This document shows, piece after piece, positions 1-8,279 of a stretch of DNA of 64,000 nt; position 1 is the stretch's first letter, and each line of letters begins with the position of its first letter. The notes beneath the pieces are model-generated. The model was not told where the DNA came from. It saw only the letters and a list, made by a program, of their open reading frames with translations, and made no database searches. This stretch comes from Pseudomonas urmiensis (GTDB lineage: Bacteria > Pseudomonadota > Gammaproteobacteria > Pseudomonadales > Pseudomonadaceae). The position numbers and the translations under genes are program-made. Location of the stretch: positions 2,671,001-2,735,000 of the forward strand of contig NZ_JABWRE020000001.1 in assembly GCF_014268815.2 (NCBI RefSeq), written 5' to 3'.

Positions 1-735
1 TTTCTGGTGTCGCTGCTGGCACTGACTGCCGGCAGTACGCTGATCGTTGCCGTGGCGCAAAATCTCATGCATTTCAGCGTGCCGCAGAGCGTTCCAGGGG
101 TGACCACGCTGATGTCAGCGCGCTTAGGCATCGCCATGCTGGTGCTCGGCCCACTGGTGGTCGCCTGTGTCAGCAACACCAACCGCAGCCTGCTCGCGCG
201 CCTGGCCCATCAGGCGACCATCGACCACCTCACCGGCGCCCTCACCCGCAGCGCCTTCACCCGCCGCGCCAATGCCTTGCTCGACAGCCGCCAACAGCAC
301 GCCCAGGCGCTGCCGCTGACCTTGATGATGCTCGACATCGATCACTTCAAGACGATCAACGACCGCCATGGCCATGGCGTCGGCGACCAGGTGCTGCGCC
401 AGTTCGCCAACGCCTTGCAAGACCAACTGCACGACGGTGAGCTGTTCGCCCGCCTGGGCGGTGAGGAGTTCGTGGTGATCATTCCAGGCCTTGAGCCAGA
501 ACGCGCCAAATTCACCGCCGAACGCATGCGCCGCGCCATCCAGGACTTGCACCTGACCCACAACGACCCGCGCTTGCAGATCACCGTCAGCATCGGCCTG
601 GACGGCTGTACTGCCGACACCCCGGCACCGAGCCTGGACGAACTGCTGGTACGCGCCGACAAAGCGCTGTACCGCGCCAAAGCCCATGGCCGCAACCGCG
701 TCGAACAGGCCGAGCCGCAGCGCCAGGTGGTCTGA
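1..735 (+). CDS. Diguanylate cyclase, C-terminal part (GGDEF domain; 5' end outside window)
   Basis: The reading frame is open from the first base, so the start lies upstream. The visible part has two hydrophobic segments (about residues 1-20 and 35-55 of the visible protein) and then a complete GGDEF domain with DIDHFKTIND, the H-G-H-G-V-G-D loop and an active-site LGGEEF. GGEEF is a catalytically competent variant, so the protein should make cyclic di-GMP from two GTP at the inner membrane. The place of the inhibitory RxxD I-site, five residues before GGEEF, reads HDGE, so product inhibition through that site is unlikely. The N-terminal sensor cannot be seen. Confidence 0.93.
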   Translation, partial: FLVSLLALTAGSTLIVAVAQNLMHFSVPQSVPGVTTLMSARLGIAMLVLGPLVVACVSNTNRSLLARLAHQATIDHLTGALTRSAFTRRANALLDSRQQHAQALPLTLMMLDIDHFKTINDRHGHGVGDQVLRQFANALQDQLHDGELFARLGGEEFVVIIPGLEPERAKFTAERMRRAIQDLHLTHNDPRLQITVSIGLDGCTADTPAPSLDELLVRADKALYRAKAHGRNRVEQAEPQRQVV

Positions 736-736
736 C

Positions 737-1498
737 TCAGCCAGCCAGCAAGTCCCACGACAACTTGGCGATCAGCACGCACAACAAGATCAGGAACAGC
801 CCACGGACAAACCCTGCACCCTTGCGCACCGCCAGCCAGGTGCCGGTCAGGGCGCCGAGGATATTGCACAGCGCCATGGGCAAGGCGATGGCATACAGCA
901 CGTTGCCGGTGGGAATGAAGAACACCAGCGCCGCCAGGTTGGTGGCGATGTTGACCAGCTTGGCCGAGGCCGAGGCGTGCAGGAAGTCCAGGGCAAAGAA
1001 GCGGATGAACAGAAAGATCAAGAAGCTGCCGGTACCTGGCCCGAACAAGCCATCGTAAAAGCCGATTGCGCCGCCGATCAGCACCGCCAGGCATTGCTCC
1101 TTACGGCCGATCTGGGCTGGCTTGTGCAAGGTGCCGAAGTCTTTCTTGCAGAAGGTATAGACCGCCATCAGCACGATCATCAGCAGCACCGCTGGGCGCA
1201 TCACGCTAGGCGGCACCAGTGAAACGGTCGCCGCCCCGGCGAACGACATGACGAAGGCGCTCAGCGCTGCCGGCACGATCAGGCCCCAATCCAAGCTCAC
1301 CTTGCGAATGAACGAGCGCGCGGCGAACGCGGTGCCGCACACCGAGGCCAGCTTGTTGGTCCCCAGCAGGGCCGCCGGCTGGGCGCTGGGCAGCACATTG
1401 AACAGTGCCGGAATCTGGATCAGCCCGCCCCCACCCACCGCCGCATCGATCAAACCAGCGGCGAAGGCAAACAGCGACAGCAGGACAACATCCATCAT
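737..1498 (-). CDS. TSUP / TauE-SafE family permease
   Basis: A 253-residue membrane protein with about eight hydrophobic segments and the two family repeats: an N-terminal GLIDAAVGGGGLIQIPAL and a second-half GFYDGLFGPGTGSFL. The TSUP family exports or imports sulfite, sulfoacetate and other small organosulfur or organic anions; the substrate cannot be told from sequence. It starts at the first of two adjacent ATG codons. It is transcribed away from the LysR gene at 1599, and such divergent pairs usually mean the regulator controls the transporter. The preceding GGDEF gene converges on it with one base between them. Confidence 0.92.
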   Translation of the reverse strand: MMDVVLLSLFAFAAGLIDAAVGGGGLIQIPALFNVLPSAQPAALLGTNKLASVCGTAFAARSFIRKVSLDWGLIVPAALSAFVMSFAGAATVSLVPPSVMRPAVLLMIVLMAVYTFCKKDFGTLHKPAQIGRKEQCLAVLIGGAIGFYDGLFGPGTGSFLIFLFIRFFALDFLHASASAKLVNIATNLAALVFFIPTGNVLYAIALPMALCNILGALTGTWLAVRKGAGFVRGLFLILLCVLIAKLSWDLLAG

Positions 1499-1598
1499 GG
1501 CGGGGGCTCCAGGCAGTAAAAACAGAGCCCAAGGCTAATCAAAGCCACGCCGTTGTGCTGAAATGCCATATTGCGAAAACTGCAACAAGGAGCCCCTC

Positions 1599-2498
1599 AT
1601 GGCATTGGACATGCTGCGTGAAATCCAGGCCTTCGTCAGCGTCGCGCACAAGCGCAGCTTTGTCGCTGCTGCCCGCGCCCTGGGCCGCTCGCCTAGCGCG
1701 ATTACCCGGGCGCTACAAGCACTGGAAGACAACGCCGGAAGCAAGCTGCTCAACCGCAACGCCAACGCCGTCACGCTGACCGAAGCAGGTGAACGCTTGC
1801 TGCCACACGCCGAGCGCTTGCTCGATGTGCAACGCGATGCGGCCGATGAACTGGCGGCGTTGAGTGGTACGGCGCAGGGCTGGATTCGTTTCGCCGCGCC
1901 TGAGCTGCTTGGCCAGCAAGTGCTGCCAACGGTCTTGGCTGAATTCTCTCGCCGCCACCCGCAGGTCACCCTGGACGTGCAGTTCAGCGACCAGAGCCTC
2001 GACCCGCTTCAAGGCAAGTTCGACTTCGTGGTGCGCGGCGCCTTCCCACAGTCCAGCGAACTGATCGGCTACCCCCTGTGGAGCTACCGCCGGCACCTGT
2101 ACGCCAGCCCCGACTATGTGGCCCGCGCAGGCCTTGCGCAGGAGCCGGAAGCACTTAGCGAACACGCGCTGATCCTGCACACCGCCCCGCGCATCCTCAA
2201 GGCTTGGCATTTTTGCCGCGACGGGCAGATCACCCGCTTGCAGCCACGCCCTCGCTTGCGCCTGAGCGCCGGAAGCGCGGTGTTCCACAGCGCCCTGGCT
2301 GGGGCGGGTATCGCACGATTGGCTGACTGGGTGGGTGAGCCACAGGTCGCGGCCGGGCGGCTGGTGCGCGTCTGCCCTAGCTATCACCTGACCTCAAGCA
2401 GTGGCGACGACCCACAAATGCATGCCGTATACCCGGCCGGTGAATTGCCGGCGCGGGTGCGCGACCTACTGCAAGCGTTGCGTCGTGGCAAGCCGTGA
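1599..2498 (+). CDS. LysR-family transcriptional regulator
   Basis: A 299-residue protein with an N-terminal winged HTH (LREIQAFVSVAHKRSFVAAARALGRSPSAITRALQALE) and a LysR effector domain of the CrgA/GcvA-like branch. The start is ATG 1599 because AAGGAG lies at 1587-1592 with six bases between; an in-frame codon at 1563 has no such site. The gene is divergent from the TSUP permease, with about 100 bases between for a shared promoter and operator, so control of that permease is the likely role. The effector is unknown. Confidence 0.93.
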   Translation: MALDMLREIQAFVSVAHKRSFVAAARALGRSPSAITRALQALEDNAGSKLLNRNANAVTLTEAGERLLPHAERLLDVQRDAADELAALSGTAQGWIRFAAPELLGQQVLPTVLAEFSRRHPQVTLDVQFSDQSLDPLQGKFDFVVRGAFPQSSELIGYPLWSYRRHLYASPDYVARAGLAQEPEALSEHALILHTAPRILKAWHFCRDGQITRLQPRPRLRLSAGSAVFHSALAGAGIARLADWVGEPQVAAGRLVRVCPSYHLTSSSGDDPQMHAVYPAGELPARVRDLLQALRRGKP

Positions 2499-2541
2499 TA
2501 CAGCAAGCCAATCACTGTTCAAATTCTGCTCAATTTAACAG

Positions 2542-2602
2542 AGGCCGCAACCGGCCTTACTTACAGCGATTTATCCACAGACCTACCCACGTTTTCTGTG
2601 GA
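2542..2602. other. Two inverted repeats and a DnaA-box-like 9-mer downstream of the LysR gene
   Basis: AGGCCG at 2542-2547 and CGGCCT at 2552-2557 form a 6-bp GC hairpin with a CAAC loop but no T tract, so it is at best a weak terminator. Just after it, TTATCCACA (2571-2579) matches the consensus DnaA box. TCCACAG (2574-2580) and CTGTGGA (2596-2602) also form an inverted repeat. There is no cluster of boxes or AT-rich unwinding region, so this is not an origin. Confidence 0.4.
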
Positions 2603-2627
2603 CAGTTTTCCTTGCACAAAGAACGAC

Positions 2628-2822
2628 TTATCGCGCACGCAGCAACGCCGAATTGGCTTGCTTGACCAATTCGATCCACTCCCCTGCACTGATCACTCCC
2701 GAGCGTTCCAGGTCTTCGGCGCAGCGCAAGGCTTGGTCGTAATCATCCTCTTGCAGGCCAGCCTCTGCGAGAAACCGGTTGCGCCACGCCAGCATCGCGG
2801 CAGCGCCCTTCTTGCATTCCAT
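2628..2822 (-). CDS. Small conserved-type hypothetical protein
   Basis: A 64-residue soluble, acidic, helical protein (MECKKGAAAMLAWRNRFLAE...). No known domain is recognised. Coding seems real: the frame has ordinary codon use for this genome, starts with ATG and has GGAG about 12 bases upstream. It stands alone between the LysR gene and a terminator, and its function is unknown. Confidence 0.6.
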   Translation of the reverse strand: MECKKGAAAMLAWRNRFLAEAGLQEDDYDQALRCAEDLERSGVISAGEWIELVKQANSALLRAR

Positions 2823-2946
2823 GTAGATCTCAACTCCAAGGCAAGTGACGGGTCCTCGAACGTGGGACCCTTTGATGGCGGCGGGAGATTACACGAGCCA
2901 TTCGCACTTGAGAATTGCTTGCAGCTACCACTTATCCAACGGGTAC

Positions 2947-2970
2947 AAAAAAACGGGCAAAAAGCCCGTT
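2947..2970 (-). terminator. Rho-independent terminator, leftward
   Basis: AACGGGC (2952-2958) pairs with GCCCGTT (2964-2970) around an AAAAA loop. The A run at 2947-2953 becomes the U tract when read leftward, so it ends transcripts coming from the small membrane peptide and SH3-like genes to the right. A second pairing, GGCCCG (2981-2986) with CGGGCC (3001-3006), lies just upstream in that direction. Confidence 0.75.
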
Positions 2971-3025
2971 GAGAGGTGCAGGCCCGTCTGCTGGAAAAAA
3001 CGGGCCTCAAGGATAGGGGGTGGCT

Positions 3026-3109
3026 TCAGGTGGGCGGAATGGTACCCAGCAGGCCAATGAGGATTGTCAGCAGCAGAAAACCACCCAGGAACAGCGAGAG
3101 CTTGCCCAT
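3026..3109 (-). CDS. Tiny single-pass membrane peptide (27 residues)
   Basis: Starting at ATG 3109 with AGAGG about five bases upstream, the frame encodes MGKLSLFLGGFLLLTILIGL followed by LGTIPPT and stops at 3026. That is one hydrophobic segment with a short charged N-terminus and a PPT tail. A terminator follows about 55 bases later in the same direction, so the gene, its ribosome site and its terminator make a complete unit. The role is unknown; small peptides of this kind often bind larger membrane proteins. Confidence 0.6.
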   Translation of the reverse strand: MGKLSLFLGGFLLLTILIGLLGTIPPT

Positions 3110-3285
3110 TGGAACCTCTACAGTGTGATAACAGAATACCGGAGCTGGCCGATGCGGGTGCAGAGCAGCGCAACTTGCCCAGCGCACACCGGTTTGGAAG
3201 GCTGGGCCTGGTAAGCATTTTCGACTTTTCGCTGATACGGTTACAGATGCAGGTTGGTGGAAAAAAAGCGGATCAGATGAGCCGA

Positions 3286-3639
3286 TCAGTCCACCAGGCG
3301 CAGCTTCTCGGCCGGCAGCCAACCCAGCTCACCGTTGGCCTCGCGGCGACACCACAGCCACCCATTGAGCGGGCGCAAACCCAGCACCCGCTGCCCCGGA
3401 TCGACATCCAGTTCGTGAGCACAGTACTGTTCGAGCGCCCTACCCCGGGCAACACCGAGCCGTTCGATGACCTGCGCCGGCACCCAACCAGGCTCCTGCC
3501 CAGCACAGCTGCACAGGTACCAGTCCTGCCAGTTTTGCTCACCGGCATAGCGGGGGCCGATGTCGAGCATCTCACCTTGGGCAAAACGGATCGGACGCGG
3601 GTATTCAGAGCGATGTGCTTCGATCACGACGTACTTCAC
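3286..3639 (-). CDS. SH3-like domain protein (two tandem SH3 folds)
   Basis: A 117-residue protein with two SH3-like halves: residues 1-58 (RFAQGEMLDIGPRY...WYLCSCAGQEPGWVPAQVIE) and 60-117 (ALEQYCAHELDVDPGQRVLG...GWLPAEKLRLVD). Each half ends in the typical GW(V/L)P strand. It starts with GTG 3639, chosen for a GGGAGAGG ribosome site. Such proteins bind peptides or ligands; no catalytic residues are seen and there is no signal peptide. Confidence 0.75.
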   Translation of the reverse strand: MKYVVIEAHRSEYPRPIRFAQGEMLDIGPRYAGEQNWQDWYLCSCAGQEPGWVPAQVIERLGVARGRALEQYCAHELDVDPGQRVLGLRPLNGWLWCRREANGELGWLPAEKLRLVD

Positions 3640-3707
3640 AAGCCTCTCCCTGGCTAGGCAAAAGGCCGGATCCTAGCAGGCGCTGCGACAAAACCTGACG
3701 CACCTGC

Positions 3708-4199
3708 TCAGAGCGCCATCACCATTTCATGCCAGGCCATGCCGCCATGATCAGAGGCCGACGGCTGCACATAGCGGTAACCCAACTTCTCGTACAGGCC
3801 CACATGCTGGTCCTTGCACATCAAGTGAATGCTCGCCTTGCCGCGCTCGCGCATTTGCTCGACGAACCGCGTCATCAGCAAGCCCGCATAGCCACGGCCT
3901 TGGAAGGCCGGGTCGACCACCACTGACATGATCACCACATTGGCGGCGTGCGGATCATGGCCGACCAGCTCCTTGAACGCCTCATCGGACATCACCACGT
4001 GCTCGGCGCAGCCGCTATTGATGAAACCGATCACCTGGCCATCGAGCTCAAGGATCAGAAAACCCTCGGGATACTGCGCAATGCGCGTGGCGATTTTCTC
4101 GCGGGTGGCCGCTTCGTCGCCCTCATAGGCGGTCGTTTCGATGTGGAAGCAGCGATCCACGTCCTGGGGCGTAGCTTGGCGAAAGATGGCAGTGCTCAT
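3708..4199 (-). CDS. GNAT-family N-acetyltransferase
   Basis: A 163-residue protein with the GNAT fold: MSTAIFRQATPQDVDRCFHIE at the N-terminus, the acetyl-CoA motif VVDPAFQGRGYAGLLM (Q-x-x-G-x-G/A) in the middle and a C-terminal GLYEKLGYRYV. The start is placed at ATG 4199 because family homology begins there; the frame stays open upstream to 4301. The acceptor substrate is unknown. It is divergent from the LysR gene at 4343. Confidence 0.88.
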   Translation of the reverse strand: MSTAIFRQATPQDVDRCFHIETTAYEGDEAATREKIATRIAQYPEGFLILELDGQVIGFINSGCAEHVVMSDEAFKELVGHDPHAANVVIMSVVVDPAFQGRGYAGLLMTRFVEQMRERGKASIHLMCKDQHVGLYEKLGYRYVQPSASDHGGMAWHEMVMAL

Positions 4200-4342
4200 G
4201 GAAAAATCCGCAAAACAGTTGAAGGCCGACATGCTAGCGCAACTGAGCACCTTCAGGTTGCTAGCACAGCACCATCGGGCCAGAATCGGCGGGCACTTCA
4301 ACCCTCTCGATCAGCGGGCCAAGCCTGCAGGAAAACTACTGG

Positions 4343-5260
4343 ATGAGCGTTTGCAAACGACGCACCACGCCTTACGTGATCAATCACCTGGTCGCCTTTG
4401 AGGCGGCGGCGCGCCTGGGCAGTTTCCGCGCCGCCGCCCAAGCGCTGCACGTCACCCCCGGCGCGGTGGCCCAGCAGGTGCGCACGCTCGAAGAGAAGCT
4501 CGGCCAGGCACTGTTCGAGCGACTGCCACGCGGCTTGAGGCCCAACCGCGCGGGCAGTGAGTATCTGGAGCGGGTCCGCCTGGCGCTGCACATCATCGAA
4601 GATGCCAGCCGCGAACTGCTTGAACGCGATGCCCCGCAAGACCCTCATCAAGTGCTGCTGAGCACCACCCCGGCATTCGCCAGCCGTTGGCTGATACCGC
4701 GCCTGGGCCGCCTGGCTGCCGCGCACCCGCAGATCGCGCTGATGATCGATGCCTCCGACAGCACCCGCCCGCTCAGCGGCAAAGGCGCGGTAGACATGGC
4801 CGTGCGCTGGGGTGCGCCGCCCTTTGCCGATGCCCACGCCCGCCTGCTGCTAGCCGGCCAGGCCGTGCCCGTGTGCGCCCCGTCGCTGCGCGGGGAGCGA
4901 CGCTGGCAACAGCCAGCAGAACTCAGCGACGTAGCGTTGATTTCAGACAGCCACAACAATTGGAAACGTTGGTTCGATCATTACGGCCTGCCCGGCACCC
5001 GCTTCAGCGGCCCGGCCTTCTCCCAGACCATCCTGGCCATCGAGGCCGCCGAGCAAGGCATGGGTATCGCCCTGGTGCCGCAGTTACTAGTCGAGAACGC
5101 ATTGAAGGCCGGCACCCTGGTGATTGCCCTTGAGGGGCACCAACTGAACAGCGCTGCAGGCTTTCACCTGCTCACGGCCCAGCCCCCAGCAGCGGGCTCG
5201 GCGAGCACGTTGGTCGCGCAGTGGCTGCTGCAGGAAGTACTACAGCACGAGCCTGGTTAA
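4343..5260 (+). CDS. LysR-family transcriptional regulator, GcvA-like
   Basis: A 305-residue protein with a LysR HTH at about residues 14-70 (LVAFEAAARLGSFRAAAQALHVTPGAVAQQVRTLEEKLG) and a GcvA-type effector domain (ASRWLIPRLGRLAAAHPQIAL...GMGIALVPQLL). GcvA-type regulators control amino-acid, beta-lactamase or small-molecule genes. No target is evident; the divergent GNAT gene is the nearest candidate. The start is ATG 4343, though the ribosome site is weak. Confidence 0.9.
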   Translation: MSVCKRRTTPYVINHLVAFEAAARLGSFRAAAQALHVTPGAVAQQVRTLEEKLGQALFERLPRGLRPNRAGSEYLERVRLALHIIEDASRELLERDAPQDPHQVLLSTTPAFASRWLIPRLGRLAAAHPQIALMIDASDSTRPLSGKGAVDMAVRWGAPPFADAHARLLLAGQAVPVCAPSLRGERRWQQPAELSDVALISDSHNNWKRWFDHYGLPGTRFSGPAFSQTILAIEAAEQGMGIALVPQLLVENALKAGTLVIALEGHQLNSAAGFHLLTAQPPAAGSASTLVAQWLLQEVLQHEPG

Positions 5261-5597
5261 CGCCGGGTCTCCACGCTCCTCAAGTGGAGCGAGCCTATTT
5301 GCAACATAACGTTTCGCCATACGTGCGAGACACAGCTAAACGACCTGCCTGGCAGCCACCTCGATCTAGGGGGGGATATGAGCGCCAAGCGGCTTGTTCA
5401 CTGGCCTGCCGGCGCAATCCTGAACATACTTAGCAATACCGGCTCACCTAGGCTTGTAGGAAGCTTCTGATGGCTGAGTAGGATGAAGCCCGCGACAGAC
5501 CAATCCCTGTATGAAAACGCAGTTTCACTGGCTGGAATTGGCTGATACGGTCCGGATATTCCTACAACGGCATGGATGCCATCAGCCAGAGACAGAC
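5261..5597. other. Non-coding stretch after the GcvA-like gene
   Basis: About 340 bases without a convincing gene. An in-frame ATG at 5511 could extend the small hypothetical gene upstream, but it lacks a ribosome site. No REP element, RNA gene or clear terminator is seen. Confidence 0.4.
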
Positions 5598-5783
5598 ATG
5601 GAAACGTTCACTACTTCAGCGCTCGCCCTGCAAAAGAACCTGCTTATCTTGCGCCAACAGCGTGATCAACTGCGAGCGATGGGCAATGATGAACAAGCCG
5701 ATAACCTTGAAAAGGTGATTGCCGGCATCGAAGCAACCTTAGGCCAGTTACAGGGCCCGTTGAAGCCACCGACCTTGCAATAG
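5598..5783 (+). CDS. Small coiled-coil hypothetical protein
   Basis: A 61-residue helical protein (METFTTSALALQKNLLILRQ...GIEATLGQL) with heptad-like leucines and many charged residues, probably a short coiled coil. The frame is open from ATG 5511, which would give 90 residues. ATG 5598 is preferred because an AGAG lies in front of it and the upstream residues look non-conserved. Function unknown. Confidence 0.5.
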   Translation: METFTTSALALQKNLLILRQQRDQLRAMGNDEQADNLEKVIAGIEATLGQLQGPLKPPTLQ

Positions 5784-5800
5784 GCTCAGCCGCAGCAGGC

Positions 5801-5830
5801 AAAAATAATCCCCGCGAACGGGGATTATTG
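5801..5830. terminator. Bidirectional rho-independent terminator
   Basis: AATAATCCCC (5804-5813) pairs perfectly with GGGGATTATT (5820-5829) around GCGAAC. The A run at 5801-5805 makes a U tract for leftward transcripts, so it serves the PQQ dehydrogenase. It can also stop the small gene on its left. Confidence 0.85.
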
Positions 5831-5840
5831 TCAGGCGTGC

Positions 5841-8279
5841 TTAGTGCTTGGATGCTTTGTCTGGCAGCGCATAGGCGATGATGTAGTCCCCCACATCAGG
5901 CGAATGGCTCATCCCACCCGCCGAGATCAGCACATACTGCTTGCCGGTTTTTGGCGATACGTAGATCAATGGCGCGGCCACGGCGCCCACCGGCAAGCGT
6001 GCCTTCCACACCTCTTTACCAGTGGCCGAATCAAGCGCGCGCAGGTAGTAGTCCTGGGTACCGGCGAAGAACACCAGGCCCGATGCAGTCGAGGTCGGCC
6101 CGCCCAGCGCCGGCATGCCCAGCGGGATCTGCATGTGGGTCTTGATCCCCAGCGGACCGGTGTCCTGCACGGTGCCCAGGGGCACCTGCCAGACCAGCTT
6201 CTGGGTATTCAAATCAATCGCACTCATGCTGCCAAACGGAGGGGTGTTGCACGGCACGCCCAGTGGAGACTGCAGGATGTCGATTTTCACCCCGCCGTAG
6301 ATCCCCGCCACTTGTGGCCGAATGGTGCCCATGAAGCCAGGTACTTCATCGGTCGAAACCTTGAAGTTCTTGGTGTTTTCCTGAGTAACCAGCGACATCC
6401 GCAACGGCATGCGCATGTCATTGACGAACATCATCCCGGTGTTCTCATCGATCGAGATGCCACCCCAGTTCATCCCACCCAGCAAGCCCGGCCACTCGAT
6501 GTAGGGCTTTTCGCTGGGAGGGGTAAAGGGCCCCAGGTACACCGAGTCCTTGAACATGATCCGGCAGTACAGTTGATCGAAGGTCGACACACCCCACATC
6601 GACTTCTCGGTCAGCGGCTCGGCGCCAATGACCGGCATCCCTTTGGAGTAAGGCTGGGTTGGCGACAAGTGCTCGCCAACAGCGGCTGGCGAAGTGGGCA
6701 CCGGACGTTCTTCAACCTCGGTGACCGGCTCACCGGTACGCCGATCCAGGACAAAGATGTGACCTGTCTTGGTGGTCTGGATCAGCACCGGAGTCTTCAC
6801 GCCCTGGGCATTGTTGATCTCGTAGAGCACCGGCTGCGACGGCAGGTCATAGTCCCAGACATCGTGGTGAACGGTCTGGTAAACCCACTTGGCCTTACCA
6901 GTAGATGCATCCACCGCCACCACTGCCGAACCGTACTTTTCCTTGGCCTGGTTACGATCACCGCCCCAGTAGTCGGGCGGTCCGTTACCGGTAGGCAGAT
7001 AGACCAGGTTCAGCTCTTTATCGTAGGTCGGTACGGTCCAAACGTTGGGCGTTTCCAGGGTGAACTGGTGCTCGGCCTGGGCTGCATCCTCGCTCTCTGG
7101 CGCACCGACATCCCATGCCCATACCAGCGCACCACTGAGTACATCGAAGGCCCGCACTGCACCTGAAGGCTCCTTGGCAACGATATCGCGCACCCAGCCG
7201 CCAACCACCGTCAGATGGCCCATGACCACCGGCAGCGACGTGGGGTGGTAGCGCTTGCTGTTCTCGGTCGGGCCCATGCCCTTCTTCAGGTCAACGTAGC
7301 CGTTGTCGCCAAAGCTTGGGCAAAGCGTGCCGCTATGCGCATCCAAGGCAAACAGACGGGCGTCGACCGACGATACCAAGATGCGCTGGCGGCATTGCTG
7401 CTCATCGCCATAGGCAGCCTTGGCCTGCGCGCTCAGGCTGTCGTCCTTATCGATGTCGTAATAGCCGACACCGCGGCAGGTCACATGCTCTGCACTTTTA
7501 GCCTGCGGATCGAATTTCCACAGCGGCGTACCGGTGTCGGCGTCGAGCGCGGTCACCAGGTTTTCTGGCGTGCAGGAGTACAGCACGTTGCCGATCTGCA
7601 GCGGCGTGTTTTCGTCTACACCTGCGCCAGCGCCGGTGGTTCTGCGGCCGGTTCTGTAGGTCCAGGCGACTTGCAGCTGGTTGACGTTGTCAGCAGTGAT
7701 TTGCGTGTACGGCGCGAACCGGGTGCCCGAGGCGTTGCGGCCAAAGAATTCCCAGTTTTCAGGAGCGCTAGCCAGCTCCTCGGCCACATTGGCACCGCCC
7801 GCCGCGACCGGATTGGAAATTGCGCCATGCGGGTAGAATGCAGCTACGAACGTGGCCAGCAACGCCACCAACAGCGCAAAACCCACCCGATTGGCCACAC
7901 GCCGCGTGCTCACGGAAACACTTGGCAGCGCAGCGCCGACCCACAGGCTCAAGGTCAGGATAATCGCCGGCACTACCAGGCGTGGCAGCAGCTCCCAGTA
8001 GCTGAGTTGGCCGACTTCATACAGCGCCCAGACACAGGTCGCCAGGAAGATCGCTACAGAGAGCGCAATGCCCACACGTGCCCGCATCAAGAACAGCACC
8101 GCCAGCAGCAAATATGCCACGCCCGCGATCAGGTAGTAACGTGAGCCACCCAGTGCAACCAGCTTGAAGCCGCCATAGATCAGCGCCAGCGATACGGCCA
8201 GAACGAGCAAGGCAAATAGCACCCTGGCGCTGGTGCGTAGCGGCGACGCTGCGCTTGGGGGGCGTTGGTCATCCGTCAT
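5841..8279 (-). CDS. Membrane-bound PQQ-dependent glucose/quinate/shikimate-family dehydrogenase
   Basis: 812 residues. Five hydrophobic segments in the first 150 residues anchor it in the inner membrane. From about residue 170 there is a periplasmic eight-bladed quinoprotein propeller with typical repeats (WEFFGRNASGTRFAPYTQIT, HVTCRGVGYYD, TVHHDVWDYDLPSQPVL, WGGISIDENTG, GDYIIAYALPD). It oxidises a sugar or polyol with PQQ and passes electrons to ubiquinone. Both glucose dehydrogenase (Gcd) and quinate dehydrogenase (QuiA) have this architecture, and I cannot separate them here: there is neither an OprB gene nor a quinate gene next to it. No PQQ biosynthesis genes are in the window. The start ATG 8279 has AAAGGAG upstream. 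Confidence 0.93.
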   Translation of the reverse strand: MTDDQRPPSAASPLRTSARVLFALLVLAVSLALIYGGFKLVALGGSRYYLIAGVAYLLLAVLFLMRARVGIALSVAIFLATCVWALYEVGQLSYWELLPRLVVPAIILTLSLWVGAALPSVSVSTRRVANRVGFALLVALLATFVAAFYPHGAISNPVAAGGANVAEELASAPENWEFFGRNASGTRFAPYTQITADNVNQLQVAWTYRTGRRTTGAGAGVDENTPLQIGNVLYSCTPENLVTALDADTGTPLWKFDPQAKSAEHVTCRGVGYYDIDKDDSLSAQAKAAYGDEQQCRQRILVSSVDARLFALDAHSGTLCPSFGDNGYVDLKKGMGPTENSKRYHPTSLPVVMGHLTVVGGWVRDIVAKEPSGAVRAFDVLSGALVWAWDVGAPESEDAAQAEHQFTLETPNVWTVPTYDKELNLVYLPTGNGPPDYWGGDRNQAKEKYGSAVVAVDASTGKAKWVYQTVHHDVWDYDLPSQPVLYEINNAQGVKTPVLIQTTKTGHIFVLDRRTGEPVTEVEERPVPTSPAAVGEHLSPTQPYSKGMPVIGAEPLTEKSMWGVSTFDQLYCRIMFKDSVYLGPFTPPSEKPYIEWPGLLGGMNWGGISIDENTGMMFVNDMRMPLRMSLVTQENTKNFKVSTDEVPGFMGTIRPQVAGIYGGVKIDILQSPLGVPCNTPPFGSMSAIDLNTQKLVWQVPLGTVQDTGPLGIKTHMQIPLGMPALGGPTSTASGLVFFAGTQDYYLRALDSATGKEVWKARLPVGAVAAPLIYVSPKTGKQYVLISAGGMSHSPDVGDYIIAYALPDKASKH

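Noticed and set aside
2571-2579. Replication origin at the DnaA box
   Set aside because: A single box, no cluster, no AT-rich region and no dnaA or dnaN nearby.
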